Of a stretch of 64,000 nucleotides of DNA, positions 52,230 to 61,746 are shown one piece after another. The notes below the pieces were generated by a model, which was not told the origin of the DNA, did no database searches, and saw only the letters and a program-made list of their open reading frames with translations. This stretch comes from Sebaldella sp. S0638 (GTDB taxonomy: Bacteria; Fusobacteriota; Fusobacteriia; Fusobacteriales; Leptotrichiaceae). Position 1 is the first letter of the stretch; each line of letters starts with the position of its first letter. The stretch is taken from assembly GCF_024158605.1 (NCBI RefSeq), contig NZ_JAMZGM010000006.1, forward strand, positions 29,721 to 93,720, read 5' to 3'. A program made the translations under genes and the position numbers.

Positions 52230-54338
52230 TTACAGAAAAAATAAAAGATCTTTATAAGTAGGCATTGGCCAGATATCTCTGTCTATTATTTTTTCCAGTG
52301 AATCACACGGCTCTCTCAGATCATTCAGTCCTTTTAGGAATCCGTCATGGGCAAATGTAAGCTGTTCAGAAACAGAATCAATTTTATGAAGGTCTGTAAG
52401 CTTATTTTCAAGACATGTTATTCCTGTTTTTATAACAGTAATATTTTCAAGCACTGTCTTTAGAAGACTTTCCTGTACTGTAGTCATTCCTGTGTAAATT
52501 TTAGATGTTTTGTCTATGTTATCAGCAAGAAGGGTAGCATACTTTATGGCTGCAGGTATGATATCCTTATTTGCAATTTCTATAAGAGTTTTTGATTCTA
52601 TTGATAACTGTGTGACATATCTTTCGGCATATGCATTATAACGTGCCTCAAGTTCTGTTCTGCTTAGTATTTTCATTTCTTCGCATATTTTAGTAATATC
52701 TTCGTCAAGGAAAGTGGCAAGTGAATCACTTGCAGAGAGAATATTGCTCAGTCCTCTTTTTTCAGCTTCTTTGTGCCATTCCTCACTGTAGCCGTCTCCG
52801 TTGAATATAATTCTGTTATGTTTCTTATAAGCATCTGTGATAGTAGAGATAACAGTTTTTTCTATATCGTCTGAGCTTTCCAGCTTATCTGCATATTCAG
52901 ACAGTATTTTTGATACTATTATATTTATCGAAGCAGCTGTGGTAGCAGGTGTAGAACTGGAACCGGGCATTCTGAATTCAAATTTATTTCCTGTGAATGC
53001 AAACGGTGATGTTCTGTTTCTGTCACCCGAATCAAGCGGAAGCTTCGGAAGGCTTTCTATTCCCATTTCCAGATTTTGTATGGCTTCACGAAGGCTGTCT
53101 TTATTCAATGCTACGAATTCCAATGCACTTGTAAGCGGGTCACCAAGGAATATCGAAATAATAGCCGGCGGTGCTTCATGTCCTCCAAGTCTGTGATCAT
53201 TGGTAGCACTTGCTGTAGTAACTCTCAGCAGAGGATAATATCTGTCAACAGCTTCTATAACAGCTGATAAAAATAATAAAAACTGAAGATTTCTTTCGGG
53301 ATTATCTCCCGGTTCAAGAAGGTTTTCGCCGTCATCTGTGGCAAGTGACCAGTTATTATGCTTTCCTGAGCCATTTACACCGGCAAACGGCTTTTCATGG
53401 AGGAGAGCAACTAAATCATGTCTTAAAGCGACTTTTTCAATAGTTTCCATAATAACCTGATTCTGGTCAGAAGCCTGATTGGCCAGACTGAATAAAGAGG
53501 CTATCTCAAACTGGTTAGGCGCTACTTCATTATGTCTTGTCTTTGAAGAAATACCGACTTTCCAAAGGTCTGCATCAAGGTCGCACATAAAGTTTATTAC
53601 TTTTTCTTTGATTTTACCGAAGTAATGATCGCTCAGTTCCTGTCCTTTCGGGGCAGAAGCACCAAAAAGCGTTCTTCCTGTAAGGAGGAGATCTTCTCTT
53701 TTTTCAAAAAACTCTCTTTTAATTAAAAAGTATTCCTGCTCAACACCTAATGTACATACAACGTTTTTGGCAGTGGTGTTCCCAAGTGCTCTTAAGATTC
53801 TTAATGCATGTTTATTAACAGCTGACATGGATCTGAGTAACGGAACTTTTTTATCAAGAGCCTCGCCGTTATATGATATAAATGCAGTGGGTATATATAA
53901 AGTGGCACCGTTTTTATTTTCTTTGATGAAAGGCGGTGAACTGGTATCCCATACTGTATATCCTCTGGCTTCAAAGGTACTTCTCAGTCCTCCGTTAGGA
54001 AATGAAGATGCGTCAGGTTCGCCTTTTATGAGGTTTTTTCCTGAAAATCTGTAGATGATCTCTTCATCACTTGACGGATCAAGGAAAGAGTCGTGTTTTT
54101 CCGCAGTAAGCTCTGTAAGAGGCTGAAACCAGTGGCTGTAATGTGTTGCTCCTCTTTTTATCGCCCAGTCTTTCAGAGCATTGGCAATAACTTCGGCAGA
54201 TTCAAGGGAAAGTTCTACTTCACCGGTCTGCGAAAGCTTAAATTCTTTAAAAACATCTTTTGGAACTCTTTTTTTCAGGTTTTTGTCAGTAAAAGCATTT
54301 TCCCCGAAGAGCTTCATTTTGTTTTCCATAGTTTCCAT
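52230..54338 (-). CDS. glnN: Type III glutamine synthetase
   Basis: A 702-residue GSIII enzyme that makes glutamine from glutamate, ammonia and ATP. Length and motifs fit type III, not the 450-residue type I: FGENAFTDKNLKKRVPKDVFKEF at the start, GVEQEYFLIKREFFEKREDL (Glu metal ligands), DADLWKVGISSKTRHNEVAPNQFEIA, EKPFAGVNGSGKHNNWSLATDDGENLLEPGDNP (catalytic flap and ammonium-site motif) and RLGGHEAPPAIIS. The ATG at 54338 has GGAGGA at 8-base spacing; an in-frame TTG at 54353 overlaps that ribosome site. It lies divergent to gltBD, the partner system that uses glutamine. Its long leader contains a 53-codon open frame. Confidence 0.95.
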   Translation of the reverse strand: METMENKMKLFGENAFTDKNLKKRVPKDVFKEFKLSQTGEVELSLESAEVIANALKDWAIKRGATHYSHWFQPLTELTAEKHDSFLDPSSDEEIIYRFSGKNLIKGEPDASSFPNGGLRSTFEARGYTVWDTSSPPFIKENKNGATLYIPTAFISYNGEALDKKVPLLRSMSAVNKHALRILRALGNTTAKNVVCTLGVEQEYFLIKREFFEKREDLLLTGRTLFGASAPKGQELSDHYFGKIKEKVINFMCDLDADLWKVGISSKTRHNEVAPNQFEIASLFSLANQASDQNQVIMETIEKVALRHDLVALLHEKPFAGVNGSGKHNNWSLATDDGENLLEPGDNPERNLQFLLFLSAVIEAVDRYYPLLRVTTASATNDHRLGGHEAPPAIISIFLGDPLTSALEFVALNKDSLREAIQNLEMGIESLPKLPLDSGDRNRTSPFAFTGNKFEFRMPGSSSTPATTAASINIIVSKILSEYADKLESSDDIEKTVISTITDAYKKHNRIIFNGDGYSEEWHKEAEKRGLSNILSASDSLATFLDEDITKICEEMKILSRTELEARYNAYAERYVTQLSIESKTLIEIANKDIIPAAIKYATLLADNIDKTSKIYTGMTTVQESLLKTVLENITVIKTGITCLENKLTDLHKIDSVSEQLTFAHDGFLKGLNDLREPCDSLEKIIDRDIWPMPTYKDLLFFL

Positions 54339-54365
54339 AAATGATTCCTCCAAATAATTTAAATT

Positions 54366-54527
54366 TCAGAGATTAGTAACTAAGATATTTTTGTTCGTAT
54401 AATTACTTATAAGGTTTGTTATTATCTTTCGGGTTGTTACAACCCAGAGAACACCCGCTGATAATTTCGATAATTCTCTTTCCTCGTCAACTAAAATATC
54501 TGGTAATTTTAGTCCTAGCGCTTTCAT
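54366..54527 (-). CDS. 53-residue leader open frame upstream of glnN
   Basis: Minus strand: ATG at 54527 and TGA at 54366, ending 26 bases before the glnN ribosome site. The product begins MKALGLKLPDILVDEERELS and continues with KLSAGVLWVVTTRK and an Ile/Asn/Thr-rich tail. A weak AGGGA stands before it, and a promoter TTGACT...TATAAT lies about 30 bases further upstream. The codon pattern of the first half looks coding. It may be a leader peptide or upstream open frame that couples or attenuates glnN translation, or a gene remnant. No family was recognised. Confidence 0.4.
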   Translation of the reverse strand: MKALGLKLPDILVDEERELSKLSAGVLWVVTTRKIITNLISNYTNKNILVTNL

Positions 54528-54913
54528 TTTTTTAATCCCTAAATGATTATATTATATTTATGCCTTTCAAGTCAAGCATAAATTTTTTAAATGATTGAAA
54601 AGACTTGACATTAAAAAAAAAGTACTATAAATACTGATAAAAGTGACAAAAATTAAAAAAAATTTCTTTTTTCTGCTTCATAAAGAGAATAAATTTTTTA
54701 TTTTCTGAAAAATATAGTAGAATATAAGAACAAATAAATTTCGAGTACCCTGACTATAGAAAATTACGGCTGGTCTGATTAAATAAAATTTATAATAATA
54801 AAGTATAAGGTTAATTAGTCAGATATAGATATAAATGTTATTATATACAAACAGCATATAGAATATGAAAAGTTTAGTCAAAGTACAAGTGACAGAATTG
54901 GAGGTGCTATGAT
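54528..54913. promoter_or_regulatory. Divergent regulatory region between glnN and gltBD
   Basis: On the minus strand TTGACT and TATAAT (about 54548-54577, 18-base spacer) point to glnN. On the plus side a TAGAAT near 54718 may be the gltB -10. A 9-bp stem TCTGATTAA (54774-54782) / TTAGTCAGA (54815-54823) lies in the gltB leader. The rest is A/T-rich with homopolymer runs. No known glutamine or T-box motif was recognised. Confidence 0.45.
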
Positions 54914-57900
54914 TTGGAAAATAAAGGCTTTATGGAAAAATCATTGTTTGAGAGAGAATTTGAAAAAGATAACTGCGGGATGGGATTTATAGCTAATATA
55001 GATGGGGTAAAAACTAATAGGACTATAAAAGACGGAATAAAAATATTAATGGGATTAGAGCACAGGGGAGCTTCGGGATATGATTCCGAAACAGGAGACG
55101 GAGCAGGTCTGCTTTTTGAGATACCTGATGCATTTTTCAGAAGTGTATGCGATAATCTTCCGGAAGAAGGAGAATACGGAACAGGAAATGTATTTCTCCC
55201 GGTAAATCCTGATTATGCGGCAAAGATAAAAGAGACAGCAGAAAAAATAACAGAAGAAACAGGAGAAAGTGTGCTTTTCTGGAGAAAAGTTCCTGTAAAC
55301 AAAGACGCGGTGGGAGTAGAAGCACAAAGAACTCTTCCTGAAATAGAACAGTTTTTTATAAAAAGAACAGGTTCATCAAAAGAGGATTTTGAAAAAAAAT
55401 TATATATAATAAGAAAGAAAATTGAAAATAAGGTAAAAACTCTTGGAATAGACACTGGAGGATTTTATATTACAAAATTATCATCAAAGACTATTATATA
55501 TAAAGGATTGATAAAACCTGACCAGATAGAGAAATTTTATCTGGATCTTCAGTCGGATAAGATGAAAAGTCAGTTTTGTCTGGTACATCAGAGATTCAGT
55601 ACAAATACGTTTCCTAAATGGGAACTGGCACATCCTTTTCGTTTTTTGGCACATAACGGAGAGATAAATACAGTAAAGGGAAATGTAAACTGGATGGTAT
55701 CAAGAGAACCGGCTTTGAGTTCGGAAGCTTATCCTGAAATAAAAGATCTTTTTCCTGTAAATGACCATTTATCAAGTGATTCCGCTAATTTGGATGCAGC
55801 ACTGGAATTTTTACTTTTTTCCGGAAAAACGCTTGTAGAAGCTGTTTCAATACTGGTTCCCGCAGCATGGGAAAAAGATAATGAAATACCAGAAAAACTT
55901 AAAAATTTTTATGACTATTATTCAAGCCTTATGGAGCCGTGGGACGGTCCGGCGGCACTTGCAATGACAGACGGAAGATATATACTGGCAAAACTGGACA
56001 GAAATGGATTAAGACCGCTTAGATATCTTATAACAAATGATAATTATATAATAGCAGGTTCCGAAGTGGGGACTCTTCCCACAGAATTTTCAAATATAAA
56101 AGAGAGCGGGAGAGTACGTCCGGGTGAAATCCTTCTGGTAGATATGGCAGAAGGAAAGGTTCTGGATAAAGAGGAAACTCTGGAAAAAATTCTGAATAAT
56201 ACTGATTATACAGAATTACTTCAAAATAAAAAGAATGTGAAAAAAGAGCTGGAAAAATTTGAGTATACAGAGGAAAGCAAAGAAATTTCTTTGATTGAAG
56301 AACAGCTGAGAATTTTTGGCTATACACGTGAAGATCTGAGCATAATAATATCAGAGATGGCTTCAAGCGGTAACGAGCCTTTGGGATCAATGGGCAATGA
56401 TGCTGCACTTGCGGTATTTTCAGAAAAACCGAGACTTTTATTTAATTATTTTAAACAGTTATTCGCACAGGTAACTAATCCGCCGATAGATTCCATCAGG
56501 GAAAAGTTCGTAATGTCACTTAGAAGTGAACTGGGAACTAAGGGTAATCTGCTTTTTAATACAGAGGAAAACAGCAGGACAATGGCATTTGAATCACCTG
56601 TCATTGATAATAAAACTCTGGATTTTATAAAAAATGAATGTATTGATACATTAGTAATAAAAGATATAATATTTGATAAAGAAAGTGAAACACTGGAAGG
56701 CAAACTGGACGAGATATTTATATCAGCAGAAAAAGATATAGATAACGGAAAAAAAGTGATTATTCTTTCTGATAAAAAAGCCGGAAAAGACAATATACCA
56801 ATACCTTCTCTTATGGCAACGGCTGGTTTGCATCATTATCTGATAGAAAAAAAGAAGAGAAGCGGAATAGACATTATTATAGAAACAGGTGAAGCAAGAG
56901 AAATAATGCATTTTGCACTTCTTGTGGGATACGGGGCTTTATTGATAAATCCTTATCTTGCATTTGATTCAATAGATTACATGCTTGCTAAAAAACTGTA
57001 TTTGCAGTCTGATAAGCAGGAATATGTAAAAAATATGATAAAGGCACTGGAAAAAGCTCTGTTAAAAACAATGGCAAAAATGGGTATTTCATCGGTGCAG
57101 AGTTACAGAGGAGCTCAGATATTCGAAGCACTGGGACTTTCGCAAAAGCTTATAGATAAATATTTCAAAGGAACAGTTTCCAGAATAGAAGGACTGGACA
57201 TAGAAGCACTGGAAAAAGAAACAAGACTTCGCCATACAGAAGCTTTGAATGCTATAAAAAAACATACAGAGGTACTGGAAAATGACGGAGAATATCAATG
57301 GAGAAAAGACGGGGTAAAGCACATTCTTACTCCTGAAGCAATAGCTAAAATACAAGAGGCTACAAGCAGAAATGATTATAAAGCATATAAGGAGTTTTCC
57401 GGAATTATAAATGATCAGAGTAAAAAACTTCTTACAATAAGAGGTCTGTTCAAACTGAAAAAACAGACTCCGATATCTTTGGATGAAGTGGAGCCTGTGG
57501 AAGCTATAATGAAAAGATTCGTAACTGGAGCTATGTCTTATGGTTCCATATCAAAAGAAGCTCATGAAGCACTGGCAATGGCACTTAATGAAATAGGCGG
57601 AAGATCGAATTCCGGCGAGGGCGGAGAGCTTTCTGAAAGATTTAAAGACAACAGAAGAAGTGCTACAAAGCAGATTGCTTCTGGAAGATTCGGAGTGACT
57701 ACATCATATCTGATAAATGCAGATGAACTTCAGATAAAAATGGCACAGGGTGCAAAGCCCGGAGAAGGCGGTCAGCTGCCGGGACATAAAGTAGATAAAG
57801 AAATAGGGAAAACAAGACATACAACGCCGGGAATAGGTCTAATATCACCGCCGCCGCATCATGATATATACTCAATAGAAGATTTGGCACAGCTGATATT

Positions 57901-59365
57901 TGATTTGAAAAATGTAAATCCCAAAGCAAGAATAAGTGTAAAATTGGTGTCTGAAGCAGGTGTAGGCGTAGTAGCTTCGGGAGTAGCAAAGGCTCATTCG
58001 GAAATGATACTGATTTCCGGGCATGACGGAGGAACAGGAGCGTCGCCGCTGTCGTCAATAAAACACGCAGGACTTCCGTGGGAACTTGGTCTTGCTGAGG
58101 CAAATCAGGTATTAAAAGAACATAAGCTTAGAAACAGAGTGGTTCTTCAGGTGGACGGAAAGCTGAAAACAGGAAGAGATGTCATATTCGGTGCTTTATT
58201 GGGAGCTGAAGAATTTGGTTTTGCGACAATGCCTCTTGTGGTGCTGGGCTGTATTATGATGAGGAAGTGTCACACGAATATGTGTCCTGTGGGAATTGCC
58301 ACACAATCAGAAGAGCTTCGTGCAAAATTTGTAGGAAAATATAAAAATGTAATAACATATTTCAGATTTTTATCAGAGGAAATCAGGGAAATAATGGCTG
58401 AACTTGGAGTAAGAAAGCTGGAAGAACTAATAGGAAGAACAGATTTTCTTGAGGCAGATTATGAGAATGAAAACTGGAAATCAAGAAAAGTAGAGCTTTC
58501 AAAGATATTATATAAAAATGCTGATGACCATTCACCTAATATCTGTACAGAAAAGCAGGATTTTGGAATGGACAAAATAAAAGATCTGAAACTGATATCA
58601 GAAGCGGAAAAATCAATAGAAGCCGGAGAAAAAACAGAAATTCACGATACAATTACAAATGCAGACAGAAGTCTCGGAGCAATGCTCAGCGGAATAATAG
58701 CCAAAAAGTATGGTGAAGAAGGGCTTCCGGAAGATACAATAAAAATTAATCTGAAAGGTTATGCGGGACAGAGTTTCGGAGTATTCGGAATGAGCGGTAT
58801 CACTATCGATCTGGAAGGCGAGTCTAATGACTATATAGGAAAAGGACTTTTCGGCGCAAAATTAATAGTAAGAAAGCCTAAAGATGCTGCTTATGACAGC
58901 ACTAATAATATAATCGGAGGAAATGCAGTATTATACGGTGCAATAAAAGGAGAACTGTACCTTAACGGTGTGGCAGGCGAGAGATTCTGTGTAAGAAACT
59001 CGGGTGCTGTATCTGTAACAGAAGGTGTCGGGGATCACGGCTGTGAATATATGACAGGAGGAAGAGCAGTAATACTCGGAAGAGTAGGAAAGAATTTCGG
59101 AGCCGGAATGAGCGGCGGGATCGCGTATGTTTATGATGTACAGAATAAACTGGAAAAAAGACTGAATAAAGAAATGGTAGAAATATATAAGCCGGAGCCT
59201 GTATATGAAGCAGAAATAAAAAAATATGTGGAAAATCATTTTAAATATACACAAAGTGAAATTGCAAGAGAAATTTTATCAGACTGGGATAATTTGAAAA
59301 ATAATTTTAAAGTGGTTGTATCACCAAAGTATAATGAATTGTTCCTGAAAGAGGTGATAAGCTAA
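54914..59365 (+). CDS. gltB: Glutamate synthase, large subunit
   Basis: This 1483-residue subunit transfers the amide of glutamine to 2-oxoglutarate. The N-terminal class II amidotransferase domain needs an exposed Cys, here Cys21 in DNCGMGFIANIDG, after removal of a short propeptide. FLAHNGEINTVKGNVNWM follows. The central domain leads to the FMN-binding synthase domain (SYGSISKEAHEALA, GGRSNSGEGGE, PGEGGQLPGHKV, HDGGTGASPLSSIKHAG). The 3Fe-4S Cys cluster is GCIMMRKCHTNMCPVGIATQ. The C-terminal beta-helix ends with GAGMSGGIAYVYD. TTG start at 54914, supported by GGAGG at 9 bases; the ATG at 54909 is out of frame. Its stop overlaps gltD by one base. Confidence 0.96.
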   Translation: MENKGFMEKSLFEREFEKDNCGMGFIANIDGVKTNRTIKDGIKILMGLEHRGASGYDSETGDGAGLLFEIPDAFFRSVCDNLPEEGEYGTGNVFLPVNPDYAAKIKETAEKITEETGESVLFWRKVPVNKDAVGVEAQRTLPEIEQFFIKRTGSSKEDFEKKLYIIRKKIENKVKTLGIDTGGFYITKLSSKTIIYKGLIKPDQIEKFYLDLQSDKMKSQFCLVHQRFSTNTFPKWELAHPFRFLAHNGEINTVKGNVNWMVSREPALSSEAYPEIKDLFPVNDHLSSDSANLDAALEFLLFSGKTLVEAVSILVPAAWEKDNEIPEKLKNFYDYYSSLMEPWDGPAALAMTDGRYILAKLDRNGLRPLRYLITNDNYIIAGSEVGTLPTEFSNIKESGRVRPGEILLVDMAEGKVLDKEETLEKILNNTDYTELLQNKKNVKKELEKFEYTEESKEISLIEEQLRIFGYTREDLSIIISEMASSGNEPLGSMGNDAALAVFSEKPRLLFNYFKQLFAQVTNPPIDSIREKFVMSLRSELGTKGNLLFNTEENSRTMAFESPVIDNKTLDFIKNECIDTLVIKDIIFDKESETLEGKLDEIFISAEKDIDNGKKVIILSDKKAGKDNIPIPSLMATAGLHHYLIEKKKRSGIDIIIETGEAREIMHFALLVGYGALLINPYLAFDSIDYMLAKKLYLQSDKQEYVKNMIKALEKALLKTMAKMGISSVQSYRGAQIFEALGLSQKLIDKYFKGTVSRIEGLDIEALEKETRLRHTEALNAIKKHTEVLENDGEYQWRKDGVKHILTPEAIAKIQEATSRNDYKAYKEFSGIINDQSKKLLTIRGLFKLKKQTPISLDEVEPVEAIMKRFVTGAMSYGSISKEAHEALAMALNEIGGRSNSGEGGELSERFKDNRRSATKQIASGRFGVTTSYLINADELQIKMAQGAKPGEGGQLPGHKVDKEIGKTRHTTPGIGLISPPPHHDIYSIEDLAQLIFDLKNVNPKARISVKLVSEAGVGVVASGVAKAHSEMILISGHDGGTGASPLSSIKHAGLPWELGLAEANQVLKEHKLRNRVVLQVDGKLKTGRDVIFGALLGAEEFGFATMPLVVLGCIMMRKCHTNMCPVGIATQSEELRAKFVGKYKNVITYFRFLSEEIREIMAELGVRKLEELIGRTDFLEADYENENWKSRKVELSKILYKNADDHSPNICTEKQDFGMDKIKDLKLISEAEKSIEAGEKTEIHDTITNADRSLGAMLSGIIAKKYGEEGLPEDTIKINLKGYAGQSFGVFGMSGITIDLEGESNDYIGKGLFGAKLIVRKPKDAAYDSTNNIIGGNAVLYGAIKGELYLNGVAGERFCVRNSGAVSVTEGVGDHGCEYMTGGRAVILGRVGKNFGAGMSGGIAYVYDVQNKLEKRLNKEMVEIYKPEPVYEAEIKKYVENHFKYTQSEIAREILSDWDNLKNNFKVVVSPKYNELFLKEVIS

Positions 59366-60810
59366 TGGGTAAAAGCGGCGGATTTTTGGAAACAAAAAGA
59401 GAAGAGAAAAAATTAAGGGATTTAGGTGAAAGAACACAGGATTTTAGAGATATAAATATACATATGAAGGATGAGTATGTAAAATCACAGGCAGCGAGAT
59501 GTATGGACTGTGGAATACCCTTCTGTCATATGGCGTGTCCTGTGGATAATATATGTCCTGAATGGCAGGATCTGGTTTATACTAATGAATGGGAAAGAGC
59601 ATTGGAAGTCCTGCATTCTACAAATAATTTTCCTGAATTTACAGGAAGTGTGTGTCCTGCTCCTTGTGAGGGAAGCTGTACACTTGGAATTAATGATGAT
59701 CCTGTAACAATAAAAAATATAGAACTTGCTATAGTAGAAAAAGGTTTTGAAAACGGGTGGATAAAGCCTAAAAAAGCAGACTTTGCAACCGGGAAGAAAA
59801 CGGCAGTAATAGGAAGCGGACCCGCAGGACTTTCTGCGGCACAGAATCTCGTGCGTATGGGACATGAAGTAACTGTTTTCGAAAAAGATGAGTGCGGCGG
59901 AGGACTTTTGAGATTCGGGATACCGGATTTTAAGCTTGAAAAATGGATTGTGGAAAGAAGAATAAAACAGCTGGAAGATGAAGGTGTTGTGTTCAGATAT
60001 AATGTAGAAGCAGGAAAAGATATAAGTATAGAAGAACTAAACAGTAAATTTGATGCGGTAGTTCTGGCATGCGGTTCGAAAAATCCGAGAGATCTCGGGA
60101 TAAAAGGACGGGATTTAAAAGGAATATATTATGCTATGGATTTTCTTACACAGCAGAACAGAAAAAATCAGGGAATAAATATAGAAAAAGAAATAATCAA
60201 TGCTGCTGGGAAAAAAGTACTGGTAATCGGAGGCGGAGATACAGGAGCAGACTGTGTGGGGACTTCTGTAAGACAAGGGGCCGAAAAGATAACACAGATA
60301 GAAATAATGGATAAGCCGCCCGTGAGCAGGGATGAGACTAATCCATGGCCGCAGTATCCTCTTGTATTAAAGATTTCTACTTCTCATAAAGATGCAGAAT
60401 ATAAATACGGTAATGATCCGAGAGAGTGGAATATATTGACCAAGGAATTTATAGATGACGGGAATGGCAACGTAATAGGGCTGAAAGCAGCAAAGGCCGA
60501 AAGTTTTACTGATGAAAACGGAAGACTTGGCTTTAGAGAGATAGAGGGCAGTGAATTTATCATAGAAGCGGATATAGTTTTTTTGGCAATCGGGTTTACA
60601 CATCCTGTACATGAGGGGCTGATAAAGAATCTCGGATTACAGCTGGATCAGCGTGGAAATGTACAAGCTTTTGATACAGACTTCAAAACGAATATAGATA
60701 AATATTTTGCAGCGGGTGATGTGAGACGCGGGCAGTCATTAGTAGTATGGGCTATAAAAGAAGGACGGGAAGCAGCTAAGGCAGTAGACAAATATTTATT
60801 GGAAATTTAA
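59365..60810 (+). CDS. gltD: Glutamate synthase, small subunit
   Basis: This 481-residue flavoprotein passes electrons from NAD(P)H to GltB. The two N-terminal Cys clusters RCMDCGIPFCHMACPVDNICPEW and GSVCPAPCEGSCTLGI bind 4Fe-4S centres. FAD binds at AVIGSGPAGLSAAQNLVRMGHEVTVFEK, NAD(P)H at KVLVIGGGDTGADCVGTSVR, and a final FAD motif FAAGDVRRGQSLVVWAIKEGREAA ends the protein. Start overlaps the gltB stop by one base, ensuring equal production of both subunits. Confidence 0.96.
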   Translation: MGKSGGFLETKREEKKLRDLGERTQDFRDINIHMKDEYVKSQAARCMDCGIPFCHMACPVDNICPEWQDLVYTNEWERALEVLHSTNNFPEFTGSVCPAPCEGSCTLGINDDPVTIKNIELAIVEKGFENGWIKPKKADFATGKKTAVIGSGPAGLSAAQNLVRMGHEVTVFEKDECGGGLLRFGIPDFKLEKWIVERRIKQLEDEGVVFRYNVEAGKDISIEELNSKFDAVVLACGSKNPRDLGIKGRDLKGIYYAMDFLTQQNRKNQGINIEKEIINAAGKKVLVIGGGDTGADCVGTSVRQGAEKITQIEIMDKPPVSRDETNPWPQYPLVLKISTSHKDAEYKYGNDPREWNILTKEFIDDGNGNVIGLKAAKAESFTDENGRLGFREIEGSEFIIEADIVFLAIGFTHPVHEGLIKNLGLQLDQRGNVQAFDTDFKTNIDKYFAAGDVRRGQSLVVWAIKEGREAAKAVDKYLLEI

Positions 60811-61654
60811 GTTTCAGAATAAAAAGATACAGTGGTAAATTAATTGAGACAGATTTTTCTACAGGGTAAGATTTTACTTAGTATAAAAAGATTTGTAGAA
60901 TCTAGTTTTGTTTTCAGGAAACTGAAAGTAAGGATTTGGATAAAAAAAGACAGCATCTGAGTATGTGGTGATCAAAATCTTGGCTAGAAATATAAACGGA
61001 CGGACTTTGTCTGAAAATTGAAACATTAAAATACATAATAAGACTTGGAACTTAGAATCCAGGTCTTATTTTTTTATAGAGAGATAATCTTGAATATTAT
61101 GCAATATTCCAAATATAAAGAATAAAGGAACTAAAACAATAATGTTTTCGGGGTAGAATGACTATGTTCAAATAATAAAAATATTTATCTTGGAGAATAT
61201 AATGCGGAGAAAAGATAATATATTAAAATAGATACTTATAATCGTATTTTATCTTTATAAATCATCACTTCTTATTACAATTAAATGATTCTGGAAATTC
61301 TAAATTTTCTGTAAAAAATTTATTCATAAAATTATCGGGCATTTTTTCAAATAGTAAGCAAACTTAGTATAGAAGTATTTTTTAGAATATGTATTCTAAT
61401 TTATTTTTAATTTTTCTATAAATTTTAATTTGTTTTCAAGTAGAATAACCAGCTGAAAATTCAGAATAAAAATTATTTGAAATATAAATAAGAAACATAA
61501 ATAAAGAAAAAAATTAAAAATAAATCTATTTTGTACTGAAAATAAAAAAGGGATAATTATTTATCTTTTTATATAATAGTTTTTTCCTGATATTTAGTAT
61601 AATAAAATGAAAATTTATATATAAAATTAACATATTAATTAATTGTTAAGGGTA
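60811..61654. other. A+T-rich intergenic region with one strong terminator
   Basis: More than 800 bases between gltD and the second autotransporter. The only clear signal is an intrinsic terminator at 61037-61077. No gene with a ribosome site was found. A TTAATTGAGACAG motif near 60840 weakly resembles part of the insertion-sequence end at the right edge, but is too short to call. Confidence 0.5.
61037..61077 (+). terminator. Intrinsic terminator downstream of gltD
   Basis: Stem AATAAGACTTGGA/TCCAGGTCTTATT (with one G-T pair) followed by T's. It lies about 230 bases after gltD, so a short untranslated tail or small RNA may precede it. Confidence 0.8.
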
Positions 61655-61683
61655 TTGATATTAACGAAAAATAGGAATACAAT
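61655..61683 (+). promoter_or_regulatory. Promoter of the second autotransporter gene
   Basis: TTGATA (61655-61660), 17-base spacer, TACAAT (61678-61683), about 64 bases before the start codon. Confidence 0.55.
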
Positions 61684-61746
61684 AAATTATAAGACAAATT
61701 TTCTGAGGTTAATTTGTAATTGCAAATAAAGAAGGAGTAAAAAGAG

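Noticed and set aside
54909-54990. ATG at 54909 as a gltB start
   Set aside because: It is out of frame with gltB and runs into a stop after about 27 codons.
56028-56408. 126-codon minus-strand frame within gltB
   Set aside because: Lies entirely antisense to a strongly conserved enzyme; its codon pattern mirrors the true frame.
57699-58103. 134-codon minus-strand frame within gltB
   Set aside because: Leucine-rich antisense shadow of the FMN-binding domain, no translation signals.
60830-60860. Possible insertion-sequence remnant after gltD
   Set aside because: About 15 bases resemble the TAAACTAATTGAG section of the element at the right edge, but no inverted repeats or transposase fragment accompany it.
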